This document shows, one piece after another, positions 18,117 to 27,018 of a stretch of 64,000 nucleotides of DNA (position 1 is its first letter; each line of letters starts with the position of its first letter). The notes below the pieces were generated by a model that ran no database searches, was not told where the DNA came from, and saw only the letters and a list, made by a program, of their open reading frames with translations. Both the position numbers and the translations under genes were made by a program. Origin of the DNA: Prolixibacteraceae bacterium (GTDB lineage Bacteria > Bacteroidota > Bacteroidia > Bacteroidales > Prolixibacteraceae); contig JAQUIJ010000009.1 of assembly GCA_028683385.1 (NCBI GenBank), positions 62,001-126,000 on the forward strand. Reading direction: 5' to 3'.

Positions 18117-19949
18117 ATGAAAAGAGTTTTAATTGCGCTCCTGATGCTGATTTCAGGATATGTTTTTGCTCAAAACAATTCAGTTTTGATCGAAGCCGAA
18201 AGTTTTGCCAGCAAAGGTGGTTGGGTGGTCGATCCACAATTTGTTGAACAAATGGGATCGCCTTACCTATTGGCGCACGGAATGGGAAAGCCGGTAAAAG
18301 ATGCCGAAACGAATATTTCAATTAAGAAAGCCGGAAAGTATCATGTTTGGGCTCGTACAAAAAACTGGGCTCCCGGAAACTGGGAAGCTCCCGGCCGCTT
18401 TTATGTTGCTATTGACGGGAAAAAACTGGAACGGGAGTTAGGGAAAAATCCAGGCTGGAACTGGGAATATGCAGGGAATATGGATCTTTCGAAAGGGGAT
18501 AAAAAGCTTTCGCTTAAAGATTTGACCGGTTTCGAAGGTCGTTGCGATGCTATTTATCTGACCCAATCGGAAAATGAAAAGTTGCCAACCGAAAATGAAG
18601 TGCTGAAAAAGTGGCGATTAGCACAATCCGGACTAACTATTGCTCCTCAACAGGTGGCTAATTATGATTTGGTGGTGGTTGGCGGAGGAATTGCCGGTTG
18701 TGCTGCTTCCATTGCAGCTGCAGAGCAAGGCCTGAAAGTTGCGCTTGTGCACGATCGGCCTGTTTTAGGTGGAAATGCCAGTGGTGAAATACGGGTTCAT
18801 ACACTCGGTATTTACGGGAAGTTTGAACGCATCCTGAAAATGCTGGATACCGAACATTATCCCAATGGGTCAGCAGATGCTTTAAAAGAGGACCAAAAGC
18901 GTATGACGAATGTGGAAAAATACAAGAATATCGATCTGTTTCTCAACTTCAGGGCGTACGGCGCCAATGCTACAGATGGAAAAATTACTTCGGTCGATGC
19001 ACGGCAAACCTCAACCGGGGAGTCTGTTCGTTTTGAAGCGCCATTGTTTATAGACTGTACCGGCGACGGCTGGATTGGCTACTGGGCTGGCGCCGAATAT
19101 AATTATGGAAGGGAAGCTTCGTCGAAATACAACGAAAGCTGGGATGAGCACGGATTATTGTGGAGTCCGGAAACCGCAGACAACTTTGTAATGGGTTCTT
19201 CTGTTTTATGGGGATCAGAAAATGCTGGGAAACGGGTCGAATTTCCGGAGGTTCCTTGGGCGATGGATGTGGCTAAAAAATATGCCGAGAAAAACGGCGA
19301 GTGGCAATGGGAATTTTCGCAAAATGACCTGAGCCAGATTGAAGATGCCGAAACCATTCGCGATCACATGTTCCGTGCAATTTATGGTTCGTTTTACAAT
19401 TATAAGCACCCAACTCAGGACACGCAACTGTCGGATAAAGCCAAAATGGCGACTGTGGATATGAGTAAGCGGCAGGCAAAAGTTGACAGCTTACAGCTGA
19501 AATGGGTTTCATATCTGCTTGGAAAACGTGAATCGAGGCGACTGGTTGGCGACTACATTTACACGTTTAACGACGAGCGAAATGCCACAAAGTTTGAAGA
19601 TGCCGTGGTGTTCGAGAAGCGCGAGGTTGATGTGCATTACCAGGTAAACCTACTCGACGACGAAAAACCCAATTTTCTGTCGGAAGCCATGTTTTACAAA
19701 ACCGATCAGTATAGCATTCCATATCGCTGTTTCTACTCGAAAAATATCAGCAACCTGTTTATGGCTGGGCGAGATTTTAGTTGTTCACATGTTGGACTGG
19801 GCGGACCGCGGGTGATGCGTACCACCGGACAAATGGGAGCTGCTGTTGGATTTGCGGCGTCGCTTTGCAAAAAATACAATGTCGATCCGCGCGATATTTA
19901 CCTGTCGCATTTAAAAGAGTACCTCAATTTGATTGAATCTCAAAAATAA
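18117..19949 (+). CDS. Exported FAD-dependent oxidoreductase with N-terminal carbohydrate-binding-like domain
   Basis: 610 residues. Signal peptide about 1-18 (LIALLMLISGYVFAQ). Residues about 22-155 form a beta-sandwich-like module (EAESFASKGGWVVDPQF, KAGKYHVWARTKNW, GRFYVAIDGKK, DLTGFEGRCDAIYL) resembling carbohydrate-binding domains attached to such enzymes. The dinucleotide-binding motif VVVGGGIAGCAAS starts near residue 184, and the fold is of the FAD_oxidored (PF12831) type, with the C-terminal flavin contact AGRDFSCSHVGLGGPRVMRT. The enzyme probably oxidises a sugar or sugar derivative in the periplasm. It sits between the two-headed esterase (3 bp upstream) and the flavinylation-motif protein (4 bp downstream), implying translational coupling. 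The substrate is unknown. Confidence 0.85.
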   Translation: MKRVLIALLMLISGYVFAQNNSVLIEAESFASKGGWVVDPQFVEQMGSPYLLAHGMGKPVKDAETNISIKKAGKYHVWARTKNWAPGNWEAPGRFYVAIDGKKLERELGKNPGWNWEYAGNMDLSKGDKKLSLKDLTGFEGRCDAIYLTQSENEKLPTENEVLKKWRLAQSGLTIAPQQVANYDLVVVGGGIAGCAASIAAAEQGLKVALVHDRPVLGGNASGEIRVHTLGIYGKFERILKMLDTEHYPNGSADALKEDQKRMTNVEKYKNIDLFLNFRAYGANATDGKITSVDARQTSTGESVRFEAPLFIDCTGDGWIGYWAGAEYNYGREASSKYNESWDEHGLLWSPETADNFVMGSSVLWGSENAGKRVEFPEVPWAMDVAKKYAEKNGEWQWEFSQNDLSQIEDAETIRDHMFRAIYGSFYNYKHPTQDTQLSDKAKMATVDMSKRQAKVDSLQLKWVSYLLGKRESRRLVGDYIYTFNDERNATKFEDAVVFEKREVDVHYQVNLLDDEKPNFLSEAMFYKTDQYSIPYRCFYSKNISNLFMAGRDFSCSHVGLGGPRVMRTTGQMGAAVGFAASLCKKYNVDPRDIYLSHLKEYLNLIESQK

Positions 19950-19953
19950 GCAG

Positions 19954-20904
19954 ATGCGATTAACTGGCATTGCCCTGATCATCTTAAGTTTTTCGCTGCA
20001 CGCAATTAGCGCAGTTTCAAGCTCTCCGGATAGTTTAAAAACTTGCCGAAAGGCATTTTTGTTTAAAACTGATGATTATGCAGTTGCCAATGCGATTGAC
20101 ATATGCCGCAATGCCGCGCAAGTTCCGGTGGGTTACGAAACTGCACTAAACATGGCAGTTTGTGACGATAAACTATGTGCCAATGTGGTCCTGAAAGTAT
20201 GCTGGGATTTGGCCGGAAATTATGTGCGCTTTGATACAATCGCGGGTAAGCCTCTGACCAAATTTGATCACAAGCGGTTTAGTGATGCCGACTATAAAAA
20301 GCTGGATCAGATTTTAAAAGACCGGAATAGTATGCTTCGGGTTTTGGAAAAGAGCGATCTTGTGGATAAAAGCATCAAGCTAAAAGCTACCACAGTTGAT
20401 GCAGTTAGCGGAGCAACTCCGGCAACGATAAAAAATGCTGTTGTCGAAGGGGCTGTTTATTCGTCGCATACCTTGTGGCATTTGGTTAACGGACAGATCA
20501 AAGATAGTATCCGCGCTTTTACCCTCAGGAATTATTCTGAACAAATAGCTTTACAGATGTTGGGCTCTGATAATTTTGAAACTCAGTTGTTCGCTTTAAA
20601 GCAAATTCCACAGGAACAATACGAAAGTCGTTTTGAATCGCTTTTTCAAGTCATTCGGAAAAGTAGCCCTTTGATCCGAGCATACATCATAAACAGGGCG
20701 CCTTTGCCATTTCGTGATCAGGAGAAAAACAGGAAACTTGCGTTGCAGTTTCCTGATCTTGACGGATACAGCAAAAGTATATTCATGAACCGAATATTGA
20801 ATGACTCAGAAATACTAAATGTATTTGCACCATTGATGTTGAACGTCTTAAATATATTAAGTGCAGAGCAAGCAAAAACAATTAAAGAGGCGATTCGGAA
20901 ATGA
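19954..20904 (+). CDS. Exported protein with ApbE-type covalent FMN attachment motif
   Basis: 316 residues from the ATG at 19954 (4 nt after the previous stop); a longer in-frame form from 19933 would lose the signal peptide position. Signal segment about 1-20 (LTGIALIILSFSLHAISA). Several cysteines occur at 31, 51, 70, 75 and 83. Residues 149-155 read D-A-V-S-G-A-T, an exact match to the D-x-x-(S/T)-G-A-T sequence in which ApbE links FMN to the Thr (T155), known from NqrC/RnfG FMN-binding domains. The C-terminal third (about 190-316) is helical and HEAT-like. No named family is recognised. It is flanked by two exported FAD oxidoreductases, so it may be their electron carrier. FMN attachment is inference from the motif. 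Confidence 0.7.
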   Translation: MRLTGIALIILSFSLHAISAVSSSPDSLKTCRKAFLFKTDDYAVANAIDICRNAAQVPVGYETALNMAVCDDKLCANVVLKVCWDLAGNYVRFDTIAGKPLTKFDHKRFSDADYKKLDQILKDRNSMLRVLEKSDLVDKSIKLKATTVDAVSGATPATIKNAVVEGAVYSSHTLWHLVNGQIKDSIRAFTLRNYSEQIALQMLGSDNFETQLFALKQIPQEQYESRFESLFQVIRKSSPLIRAYIINRAPLPFRDQEKNRKLALQFPDLDGYSKSIFMNRILNDSEILNVFAPLMLNVLNILSAEQAKTIKEAIRK

Positions 20905-21089
20905 TCTTCCATTCTTTGTGATAAATAAATATAAAAAACGAAATGATGCATATTTCATTTTAAAGGAATAAAGATTCTATCCTTTATAAATACATTAATT
21001 GAATAGTTCTTATTACTTAATCGTCTATTTGTCTTGTGAAATATATTTTCAGGAGTTATATTGTCAAATTAATAATCAAAATATTGGAA

Positions 21090-22754
21090 ATGGGCTATAC
21101 TTTAAAATTAATTAATCTGCTAACAATAATCTTTTGCATATTGTTTACAATAACTTCTTGTAGTCGAGGTGATGAAAACAACTATTCCGCAGATATCATT
21201 ATTTATGGCGGAACATCAGCGGCAATTACCGCGGCAGTAGAAGCCGTTCAGTCTGGCAAAACAGTTTTGGTTGTTTCTCCTGATAAACATTTGGGTGGAC
21301 TTTCTTCCGGCGGATTGGGCTTTACAGATACTGGTGACAAATCGACCATTGGTGGACTTTCCCGCGAGTTTTATCACCGGGTTTGGTTGCATTACAACGA
21401 TTCAGCAGCATGGAAATGGCAGAAACACTCGGAATTTGGCAACAAAGGTCAGGGAACCGTTGCTATGGACGGCGAAAACCGGACCATGTGGATTTTCGAA
21501 CCTCACGTGGCAGAACAGGTTTTCGAAGACTTTATTGCTGAAAATAAAATCACCGTTTTGCGCAACGAATGGCTTGACAGAACCAACGGATTGGTAAAAG
21601 AGAATGGCAAAATTGTATCATTCAAGACGCTTTCGGGAAAAACATTCTCCGGCAAAATGTTTATCGATGCCACTTACGAAGGCGATTTGATGGCGGCTGC
21701 CGGCGTAACTTATCATGTTGGCCGCGAAGCTTGCTCGGTTTACAACGAAACATGGAATGGCGTCCAGGCTGAAGTATTTCAACATGGTCATCATTTCAAA
21801 GATCAGATTGATCCGTACAAAATCCCAGGGAAACCTGAAAGTGGCTTGCTGTATGGTATTTCGCCCGAACCGATTGCACCAAACTGCTCTGGTGATAACA
21901 AAATTCAGGCCTATTGTTTTCGCTTGTGTATGAGTAGTAATCCCGATAATTTAGTGCCTTTCCCGAAACCTGAAAATTACGATCCCGCCAACTACGAATT
22001 GCTTGGTCGCGTGTTTGATGCCGGTTGGAGAGAGTGGTTTGATAAGTTTGACCTGATTCCAAACCGCAAGACTGACACCAATAACCACGGTCCGTTCAGC
22101 AGCGATTTTATCGGTATGAATTACGATTATCCTGAAGCTTCGTACGAGCGACGCAAGGAAATTATTCAGGAGCATGAAAATTACCAAAAAGGTTTACTTT
22201 ATTATGTGGCCAACGATCCGCGTGTTCCGAAGGAAATTCACGAGGAAATGCAAAAGTGGGGATTGGCAAAAGATGAATTTACGGAGAATGGAAACTGGTC
22301 GCGACAGTTGTACATTCGCGAAGCACGGCGAATGATTGGCGTTTATGTGACTACAGAAAATGATGTTTTGGCTAAACGCGAAGTCCCTCAACCGGTTGGA
22401 ATGGGGTCGTATGCGATGGATTCGCACAATGCACAGCGATATGTAACTTCCGAAGGATTTGTACAGGATGAAGGCGATATCGGTGTTTCGCCCGAAGCTC
22501 CGTACTCTATTTCTTATGGCTCCATAATCCCAAAGAAAGAAGAATGTACCAATTTGCTTGTTCCGGTTTGTGTTTCGTCGAGTCACATTGCCTATGGATC
22601 GATTCGCATGGAACCTGTTTTTTTGATATTGGGTCAGTCAGCGGCAGTGGCAGCTTGCAATGCAATTGATGGCGGAATTGGAGTTCAGGACGTTGATTAC
22701 AATGTGCTTAAGGAAATGCTGAAGAAAAAGAATCAGGTGCTTAAACTGCAGTAA
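21090..22754 (+). CDS. FAD-dependent oxidoreductase, lipoprotein form
   Basis: 554 residues from the ATG at 21090; the frame extends to a GTG at 21036, but the ATG gives a correct lipoprotein signal with ITSC (C24). Directly after it comes the FAD motif DIIIYGGTSAAITAAVEA (about 35-52), typical of the FAD_oxidored (PF12831) family where the last Gly of GxGxxG is replaced by Ala. Conserved downstream parts are GGLSSGGLGFTDTGD, FIDATYEGDLMAAAGV, LYIREARRMIG and SSHIAYGSIRMEPVFLILGQSAAVAA. It is predicted to be anchored in an envelope membrane facing the periplasm. It is the second flavoenzyme of the cluster; a 185-bp gap separates it from the flavinylation-motif gene. The substrate is unknown. 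Confidence 0.85.
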   Translation: MGYTLKLINLLTIIFCILFTITSCSRGDENNYSADIIIYGGTSAAITAAVEAVQSGKTVLVVSPDKHLGGLSSGGLGFTDTGDKSTIGGLSREFYHRVWLHYNDSAAWKWQKHSEFGNKGQGTVAMDGENRTMWIFEPHVAEQVFEDFIAENKITVLRNEWLDRTNGLVKENGKIVSFKTLSGKTFSGKMFIDATYEGDLMAAAGVTYHVGREACSVYNETWNGVQAEVFQHGHHFKDQIDPYKIPGKPESGLLYGISPEPIAPNCSGDNKIQAYCFRLCMSSNPDNLVPFPKPENYDPANYELLGRVFDAGWREWFDKFDLIPNRKTDTNNHGPFSSDFIGMNYDYPEASYERRKEIIQEHENYQKGLLYYVANDPRVPKEIHEEMQKWGLAKDEFTENGNWSRQLYIREARRMIGVYVTTENDVLAKREVPQPVGMGSYAMDSHNAQRYVTSEGFVQDEGDIGVSPEAPYSISYGSIIPKKEECTNLLVPVCVSSSHIAYGSIRMEPVFLILGQSAAVAACNAIDGGIGVQDVDYNVLKEMLKKKNQVLKLQ

Positions 22755-22800
22755 AAATCTGTATTTTAGCGAATGAAGATAATTACTTAAACTAGCTAAC

Positions 22801-24252
22801 ATGATTACCTTTTTTGTTTCGATTGTGGCTTTGGTATTGGGTTATATTTTCTACGGAAAGTTGATGGAGAAGATATTTGGTGTCGACGAAAACCGTGAAA
22901 CACCAGCCATGAGTATGAACGATGGAGTGGATTACATGCCATTGCCCAAGTGGAAAACTTTTCTGATTCAATTTCTGAATATTGCCGGTCTCGGTCCTAT
23001 TTTTGGAGCTGTAGCAGGTGCCATGTGGGGTCCAGTCGCTTTTCTCTGGATTGTTCTGGGGTCGATATTTGCCGGAGCTGTTCACGATTATTTCTCCGGA
23101 ATGTTATCAGTCAAACACAAAGGTTTGAGTATTCCCGAAATTGTTGGTATTTATCTGGGAGTTGGTACCAAACAGTTTATGCGCGGTTTTACAGTCGTTT
23201 TAATGGTGATTGTGGGTGCAGTCTTCATTATGGGGCCGGCTAAAATTCTTGAGAGTTTAACTCCTGAAACACTAACAATGAATTTCTGGGTTTGGGTAGT
23301 CTTTATTTATTATGTCTTGGCTACTATGTTGCCCATCGATAAAATCATAGGAAAGATTTATCCTGTTTTTGGTTTTGCACTGTTGTTTATGGCTGTTGGA
23401 TTAACGGTTGCCCTTTTTGTCGAAGGTTATCGTATTCCTGAATTGACTTTAAGCAATCTGACAAACTTTCACAATCAACCCGAAAAGTTTCCAATTTTCC
23501 CGATGATGTTCATCACCATTGCCTGTGGCGCCATCTCCGGATTTCATTCAACGCAGGCTCCATTGATGGCTCGTTGCATTACCAACGAAAAGCAGGGCAG
23601 GGGAGTGTTTTATGGAGCCATGATTACTGAAGGAATTGTTGCGCTGATTTGGGCGGCCATCGGCATGGCTTTTTACAATGGAGTAGGTCCGCTCAACGAT
23701 GTAATGGTTGCCAATAAAGGAAATGCTGCTTTTGTTGTGAACGAAATTTCGAATTCGCTATTGGGCAAATTGGGTGGAGCGCTTGCCTTATTGGGCGTTG
23801 TTGCTGCGCCAATTACGTCGGGCGACACAGCCTTCCGTAGTGCCCGTTTAATTGTGGCCGATTTCCTGAGTTATAAACAAGGACCAATCAAAAATAGGCT
23901 ACTAATCAGCGTTCCGTTGTTTGCTGTTGGTTATGGTTTAACCTTGATCGATTTTGCTGTGATCTGGCGTTATTTCGCTTGGTCGAACCAAACGCTGGCC
24001 ATGGTTGTACTTTGGGCCATAACAGTTTACCTGGCTCAGGAAAAGAAATTCTACTGGATCACGCTTATTCCGGCTGTGTTTATGACTGTCGTTATTACCA
24101 GCTACTTGTTATTTGCTCCAGAAGGTTTTGGGCTGTCGTACATGGTTTCCTTATCGGTTGGTCTTGTAATTGCTTTGGGTGCGGCGGTCTGGTTTTTCTT
24201 GTACATTGATAAGAGGAATAAATTTATTGTATCTCAGGTAGTTCCAGACTAG
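22801..24252 (+). CDS. cstA: CstA-family carbon starvation protein / transporter
   Basis: 483 residues, almost entirely hydrophobic, with more than ten predicted membrane helices. CstA hallmarks are seen: LNIAGLGPIFGAVAGAMWGP near residue 60, VHDYFSGMLSVKHKGLSIPE, GFHSTQAPLMARC and ITSGDTAFRSARL. It is of the short class (about 480 residues, against about 700 for E. coli CstA). Relatives take up pyruvate or peptides. In a glycan locus it may import a small acid or sugar product. It begins 46 bp after the second FAD oxidoreductase gene and is probably co-transcribed. Confidence 0.9.
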   Translation: MITFFVSIVALVLGYIFYGKLMEKIFGVDENRETPAMSMNDGVDYMPLPKWKTFLIQFLNIAGLGPIFGAVAGAMWGPVAFLWIVLGSIFAGAVHDYFSGMLSVKHKGLSIPEIVGIYLGVGTKQFMRGFTVVLMVIVGAVFIMGPAKILESLTPETLTMNFWVWVVFIYYVLATMLPIDKIIGKIYPVFGFALLFMAVGLTVALFVEGYRIPELTLSNLTNFHNQPEKFPIFPMMFITIACGAISGFHSTQAPLMARCITNEKQGRGVFYGAMITEGIVALIWAAIGMAFYNGVGPLNDVMVANKGNAAFVVNEISNSLLGKLGGALALLGVVAAPITSGDTAFRSARLIVADFLSYKQGPIKNRLLISVPLFAVGYGLTLIDFAVIWRYFAWSNQTLAMVVLWAITVYLAQEKKFYWITLIPAVFMTVVITSYLLFAPEGFGLSYMVSLSVGLVIALGAAVWFFLYIDKRNKFIVSQVVPD

Positions 24253-24271
24253 TGTTGGATTTCTGGCCATA

Positions 24272-24302
24272 CTTGAAATATAATTCTAAAATTTTATCTT
24301 TA
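24272..24302 (+). promoter_or_regulatory. Candidate promoter of the GH105-like gene
   Basis: TTG at 24273-24275, a 19-nt spacer, then TATCTTTA at 24295-24302, fitting the Bacteroidota -33/-7 layout (TTTG, 19-21 nt, TAnnTTTG) with one mismatch in the -7 box. It lies 21 bp before the ATG at 24324, so the hydrolase may be transcribed separately from the upstream genes. Confidence 0.45.
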
Positions 24303-24323
24303 TGTGACTTAAACCTATAACCT

Positions 24324-25451
24324 ATGAAGAAATCACTTTTACTTGTTTTGTTACTATTTGTCGTTTTTGGACTGAATGCCAAATCCAAGGAATATGACTT
24401 AAAACATTGGCCTAACGGTAAATCGCCTTTAGAAATTGGCACCCGAATAGCCGAAAAGTTTCTGAAAACTGCTCATTCCAAATACGGAAACACGCATCCG
24501 GAAACGCCTCCAACACAAATTACTTATCCTGATGTTTGTACCTGGCTGGGCGGGATGTGGTTTGCCGAAGTGACCAAAAATGATGCACTTTTTAATCGTT
24601 TTGAAAGTCGTTTTACTCCGCTGTTCGATAAGGAAGCAAATCTTCTACCCAAACCAAATCATGTTGATAACAATGTGTTTGGATCGGTTCCACTTGAATT
24701 ATATCTAAAGACCAAACAACAGAAATATCTTGATCTGGGTTTGAAATATGCCGACACACAATGGACATTGCCTGAAGATGCGAAGTCAGAACAAAAAGAT
24801 TTTGCTTCGCAAGGGTATTCGTGGCAAACGCGAATCTGGATTGATGATATGTTCATGATTACAGCCGTTCAGGCACAGGCATACCGGGCAACCGGCGACC
24901 TCAAATACATCGATCGGGCTGCCAGAGAAATGGTACTTTACCTCGATAAAATACAATTGGCAAACGGATTGTTTTACCATTCGCCGGATGCCCATTTCAG
25001 CTGGGGCCGTGGAAATGGTTGGATGGCAGTTGGCATGGCTGAAATCCTTCGAATATTGCCCAATGACAATCCAAACCGAAACCGCATCATGGAAGGCTAC
25101 CATAAAATGATGGCCGCCTTATTAAAATATCAGGAAACAGATGGTATGTGGCGACAAATTATTGATGATCCGGAAGCCTGGAAAGAAACTTCAGGAACGG
25201 CCATGTTTACCTATGCCATGATTACTGGAGTGAAAAATGGCTGGCTCGACCAGAAAACGTATGGAGCAGCGGCGCGAAAAGGTTGGTTGGCATTGACCAA
25301 TTACATTAATGCCAACGATGAACTGACTGAAGTGTGTGAGGGAACCAACATTCAAAACGATAGAAATCATTACATGCAACGCAAGCGCATTGTTGGTGAC
25401 CTTCATGGACAAGCTCCTCTTTTGTGGTGTGCCACTGCACTTTTAAGGTAA
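24324..25451 (+). CDS. Glycoside hydrolase family 88/105: unsaturated glycuronyl (rhamnogalacturonyl) hydrolase
   Basis: 375 residues with a signal peptide (about 1-20, LLLVLLLFVVFGLNAK). It is an (alpha/alpha)6 barrel. The motif RIWIDDMFMI (D174/D175) carries the conserved Asp of YteR/YesR-type enzymes, and SWGRGNGWMAVGM (around 226-238) is diagnostic. The family hydrates the 4,5-double bond of unsaturated uronic acids left by polysaccharide lyases, releasing a keto sugar. This implies that the locus targets a uronic-acid-containing glycan (pectin, ulvan or similar), although no lyase lies in the window. A 14-bp-stem terminator follows. Confidence 0.88.
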   Translation: MKKSLLLVLLLFVVFGLNAKSKEYDLKHWPNGKSPLEIGTRIAEKFLKTAHSKYGNTHPETPPTQITYPDVCTWLGGMWFAEVTKNDALFNRFESRFTPLFDKEANLLPKPNHVDNNVFGSVPLELYLKTKQQKYLDLGLKYADTQWTLPEDAKSEQKDFASQGYSWQTRIWIDDMFMITAVQAQAYRATGDLKYIDRAAREMVLYLDKIQLANGLFYHSPDAHFSWGRGNGWMAVGMAEILRILPNDNPNRNRIMEGYHKMMAALLKYQETDGMWRQIIDDPEAWKETSGTAMFTYAMITGVKNGWLDQKTYGAAARKGWLALTNYINANDELTEVCEGTNIQNDRNHYMQRKRIVGDLHGQAPLLWCATALLR

Positions 25452-25493
25452 TTATACTCTAAAAAGATTTCAATAATCGATTAGGATAAAAAT

Positions 25494-25530
25494 AAAACCT
25501 CTCAAATCATTGAATTTGAGAGGTTTTTAT
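25494..25530. terminator. Bidirectional terminator between the PUL and tRNA-Pro
   Basis: A perfect 14-bp stem (25494-25507 with 25514-25527), a 6-nt loop, A tract on the left and T tract on the right. It serves the plus-strand hydrolase and the minus-strand tRNA gene. Confidence 0.88.
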
Positions 25531-25546
25531 TTTGAACTTTATTTTG

Positions 25547-25620
25547 TCGGGGTAGCCGGATTTGAACCGACGACCTCGTCGTCCCGAACGACGCGCGCTA
25601 CCAAGCTGCGCTACACCCCG
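25547..25620 (-). tRNA. tRNA-Pro, anticodon CGG
   Basis: The reverse complement folds as a 74-nt cloverleaf: acceptor CGGGGTG/TACCCCG with discriminator A, D-stem GCGC/GCGC, anticodon stem CGTCG/CGACG with loop TTCGGGA (anticodon CGG, reading CCG), variable AGGTC, and T-stem GTCGG/CCGGC with loop TTCAAAT. The CCA end is not encoded. Confidence 0.96.
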
Positions 25621-26086
25621 AGTAACAGATCATACAGAATGATTCAGTTGTGAACTTAAAATTGGATTTCAAATCTATAATTTTATGCGCAAAAACAGAT
25701 CGTTTATACGTCAAAAATTAGATCGATAAACTATTTTTTTTGCAAGGAAGTTAAGAATTGTATTCCTTATAAAAGAAGAAGCCGTTTCGAGCAAATACTT
25801 GAAACGGCTCTCCTAATCTACACAATCAATCCACACTAAAAAACCAATCACCACTAAATTGCGCTTAAAAATTTATTCCAACATAACCTGAAATTATAAA
25901 TTACAGAGGTCAACTTAATCAGTCATTTGCCTACAAAATCCAAATGATTTATTGATTGAATTGCAAATGTATAAACGAAAATAAGCAGAAAAGGTTCTGA
26001 ATTCTACTGACTCGTTTTCAGTCGCGATCTTAAATGTTGTAAATGCGTTTTTAAGTGATTTTTGATAAAGGAAAACAAATTCATGC
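25621..26086. other. Gene-free gap between tRNA-Pro and argB
   Basis: About 470 bp of AT-rich sequence with no supportable ORF. The one structure seen is a 9-bp inverted repeat, AGCCGTTTC at 25780-25788 with GAAACGGCT at 25801-25809, possibly a terminator-like or processed RNA element. It probably also contains the tRNA promoter, which I cannot place. Confidence 0.4.
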
Positions 26087-26120
26087 AAAAAAAATCCGAC
26101 TCAATGTTGAGCCGGATTTT
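26087..26120 (-). terminator. Terminator of the arginine/proline operon
   Basis: A 13-bp stem (26091-26103 with 26108-26120, one mismatch that is a G-U wobble in the minus-strand RNA) with an 8-T tract on the minus strand, 20 bp after the argB stop. Confidence 0.85.
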
Positions 26121-26140
26121 TCAATATGCAGTATGGTTAT

Positions 26141-26920
26141 TTAATCTTCTTTAAGGCTTAACCGGGTACCCCGAGCCATCGAAATCAGATTAGGATTGGT
26201 AATTAAAACCTGACTGACTCCGTTTCGCATGGCATTAAATCCGTTGTCAAGTTTCGGGATCATTCCTTCTTTAATCACCCCTTCTTCCTGAAGCAGTTTA
26301 AAACGGTCAAAACTCAATTCTGAGATCACTGAATTTTCGTCTTCTGCATCAAGCAATACGCCTTTCTTCTCGAAGCAGTAAAAAAGATTTACCGTGAAGT
26401 AATTCGATAACTCGATAGCGAGATCGGCAGCTATGGTATCCGCATTTGTATTTAGAAGTTGCCCGTGACAGTCGTGTGTAATAGGAGCCATAACCGGCAC
26501 CACTTCTTCATTCAGGAGTAACCTTAGTTCTGAAGTATTTACGCCTAAAATATCTCCAACAAAACCATAATCAATGTCTTTTACCGGACGTTTCTTTGCA
26601 CGGATAACATTCAGATCGGCACCAGTAAGTCCGATAGAATTACATCCTTTGGCCTGCAAGCCTGCAACTATATTTTTATTCACCAATCCGGCATAAACCA
26701 TTGTTACGACCTCAAGAGTAGCTTCATCAGTGATGCGGCGACCTTCAACCATCTGGGTTTCAATTCCCAGTTTTTCAGCAAGTGTGGTAGCCAGTCTTCC
26801 GCCACCGTGCACCAAAATCCGCTTTCCCCTGATTTGAGCAAACTGATTCAGCAACAAATCCAGTGATTCTTTTTCTTCTACTACTTTTCCACCAACTTTT
26901 ACAATGGTTAATCTTTCCAT
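26141..26920 (-). CDS. argB: N-acyl-L-glutamate kinase (ArgB), probably acting on N-succinylglutamate
   Basis: 259 residues of the amino acid kinase fold: TIVKVGGKVVEE at the N-terminus, the glycine-rich ILVHGGGRLATTLAEKLG (about 35-52), then GRRITDEATLEVVTMVYAG, and NADTIAADLAIEL for nucleotide and substrate binding. It phosphorylates the gamma-carboxyl of N-acylglutamate, the second step of arginine synthesis. The usual substrate is N-acetylglutamate; because the neighbouring transcarbamylase has the succinylornithine signature, an N-succinyl substrate is likely here. It is the last gene of the minus-strand operon, followed by a terminator. Confidence 0.93.
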   Translation of the reverse strand: MERLTIVKVGGKVVEEKESLDLLLNQFAQIRGKRILVHGGGRLATTLAEKLGIETQMVEGRRITDEATLEVVTMVYAGLVNKNIVAGLQAKGCNSIGLTGADLNVIRAKKRPVKDIDYGFVGDILGVNTSELRLLLNEEVVPVMAPITHDCHGQLLNTNADTIAADLAIELSNYFTVNLFYCFEKKGVLLDAEDENSVISELSFDRFKLLQEEGVIKEGMIPKLDNGFNAMRNGVSQVLITNPNLISMARGTRLSLKED

Positions 26921-26929
26921 AAATAAGTG

Positions 26930-27018
26930 CCTAAAGTTATGAGTTCGGAGTGCCTAAAGTTATCGGTACCTGAAGTTTTAACTTCAAACTCTAGGCACTC
27001 TAGGCACTCCGAACTTCT
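26930..27018. repeat. Imperfect palindromic repeat in the argF'-argB gap
   Basis: GTGCCTAAAGTT occurs twice (about 26936 and 26951), and on the other side CTAGGCACT occurs twice followed by CCGAACTTC, complementary to the opening GAGTTCGGAGTGCC. The sequence can form a long imperfect hairpin. It lies within the operon and may be an mRNA-stabilising or dispersed repeat. Confidence 0.5.

Noticed and set aside
25547-25620. Integration (att) site at tRNA-Pro
   Set aside because: There is no integrase, no repeat of the tRNA 3' end and no change in gene type around it that would mark an island.
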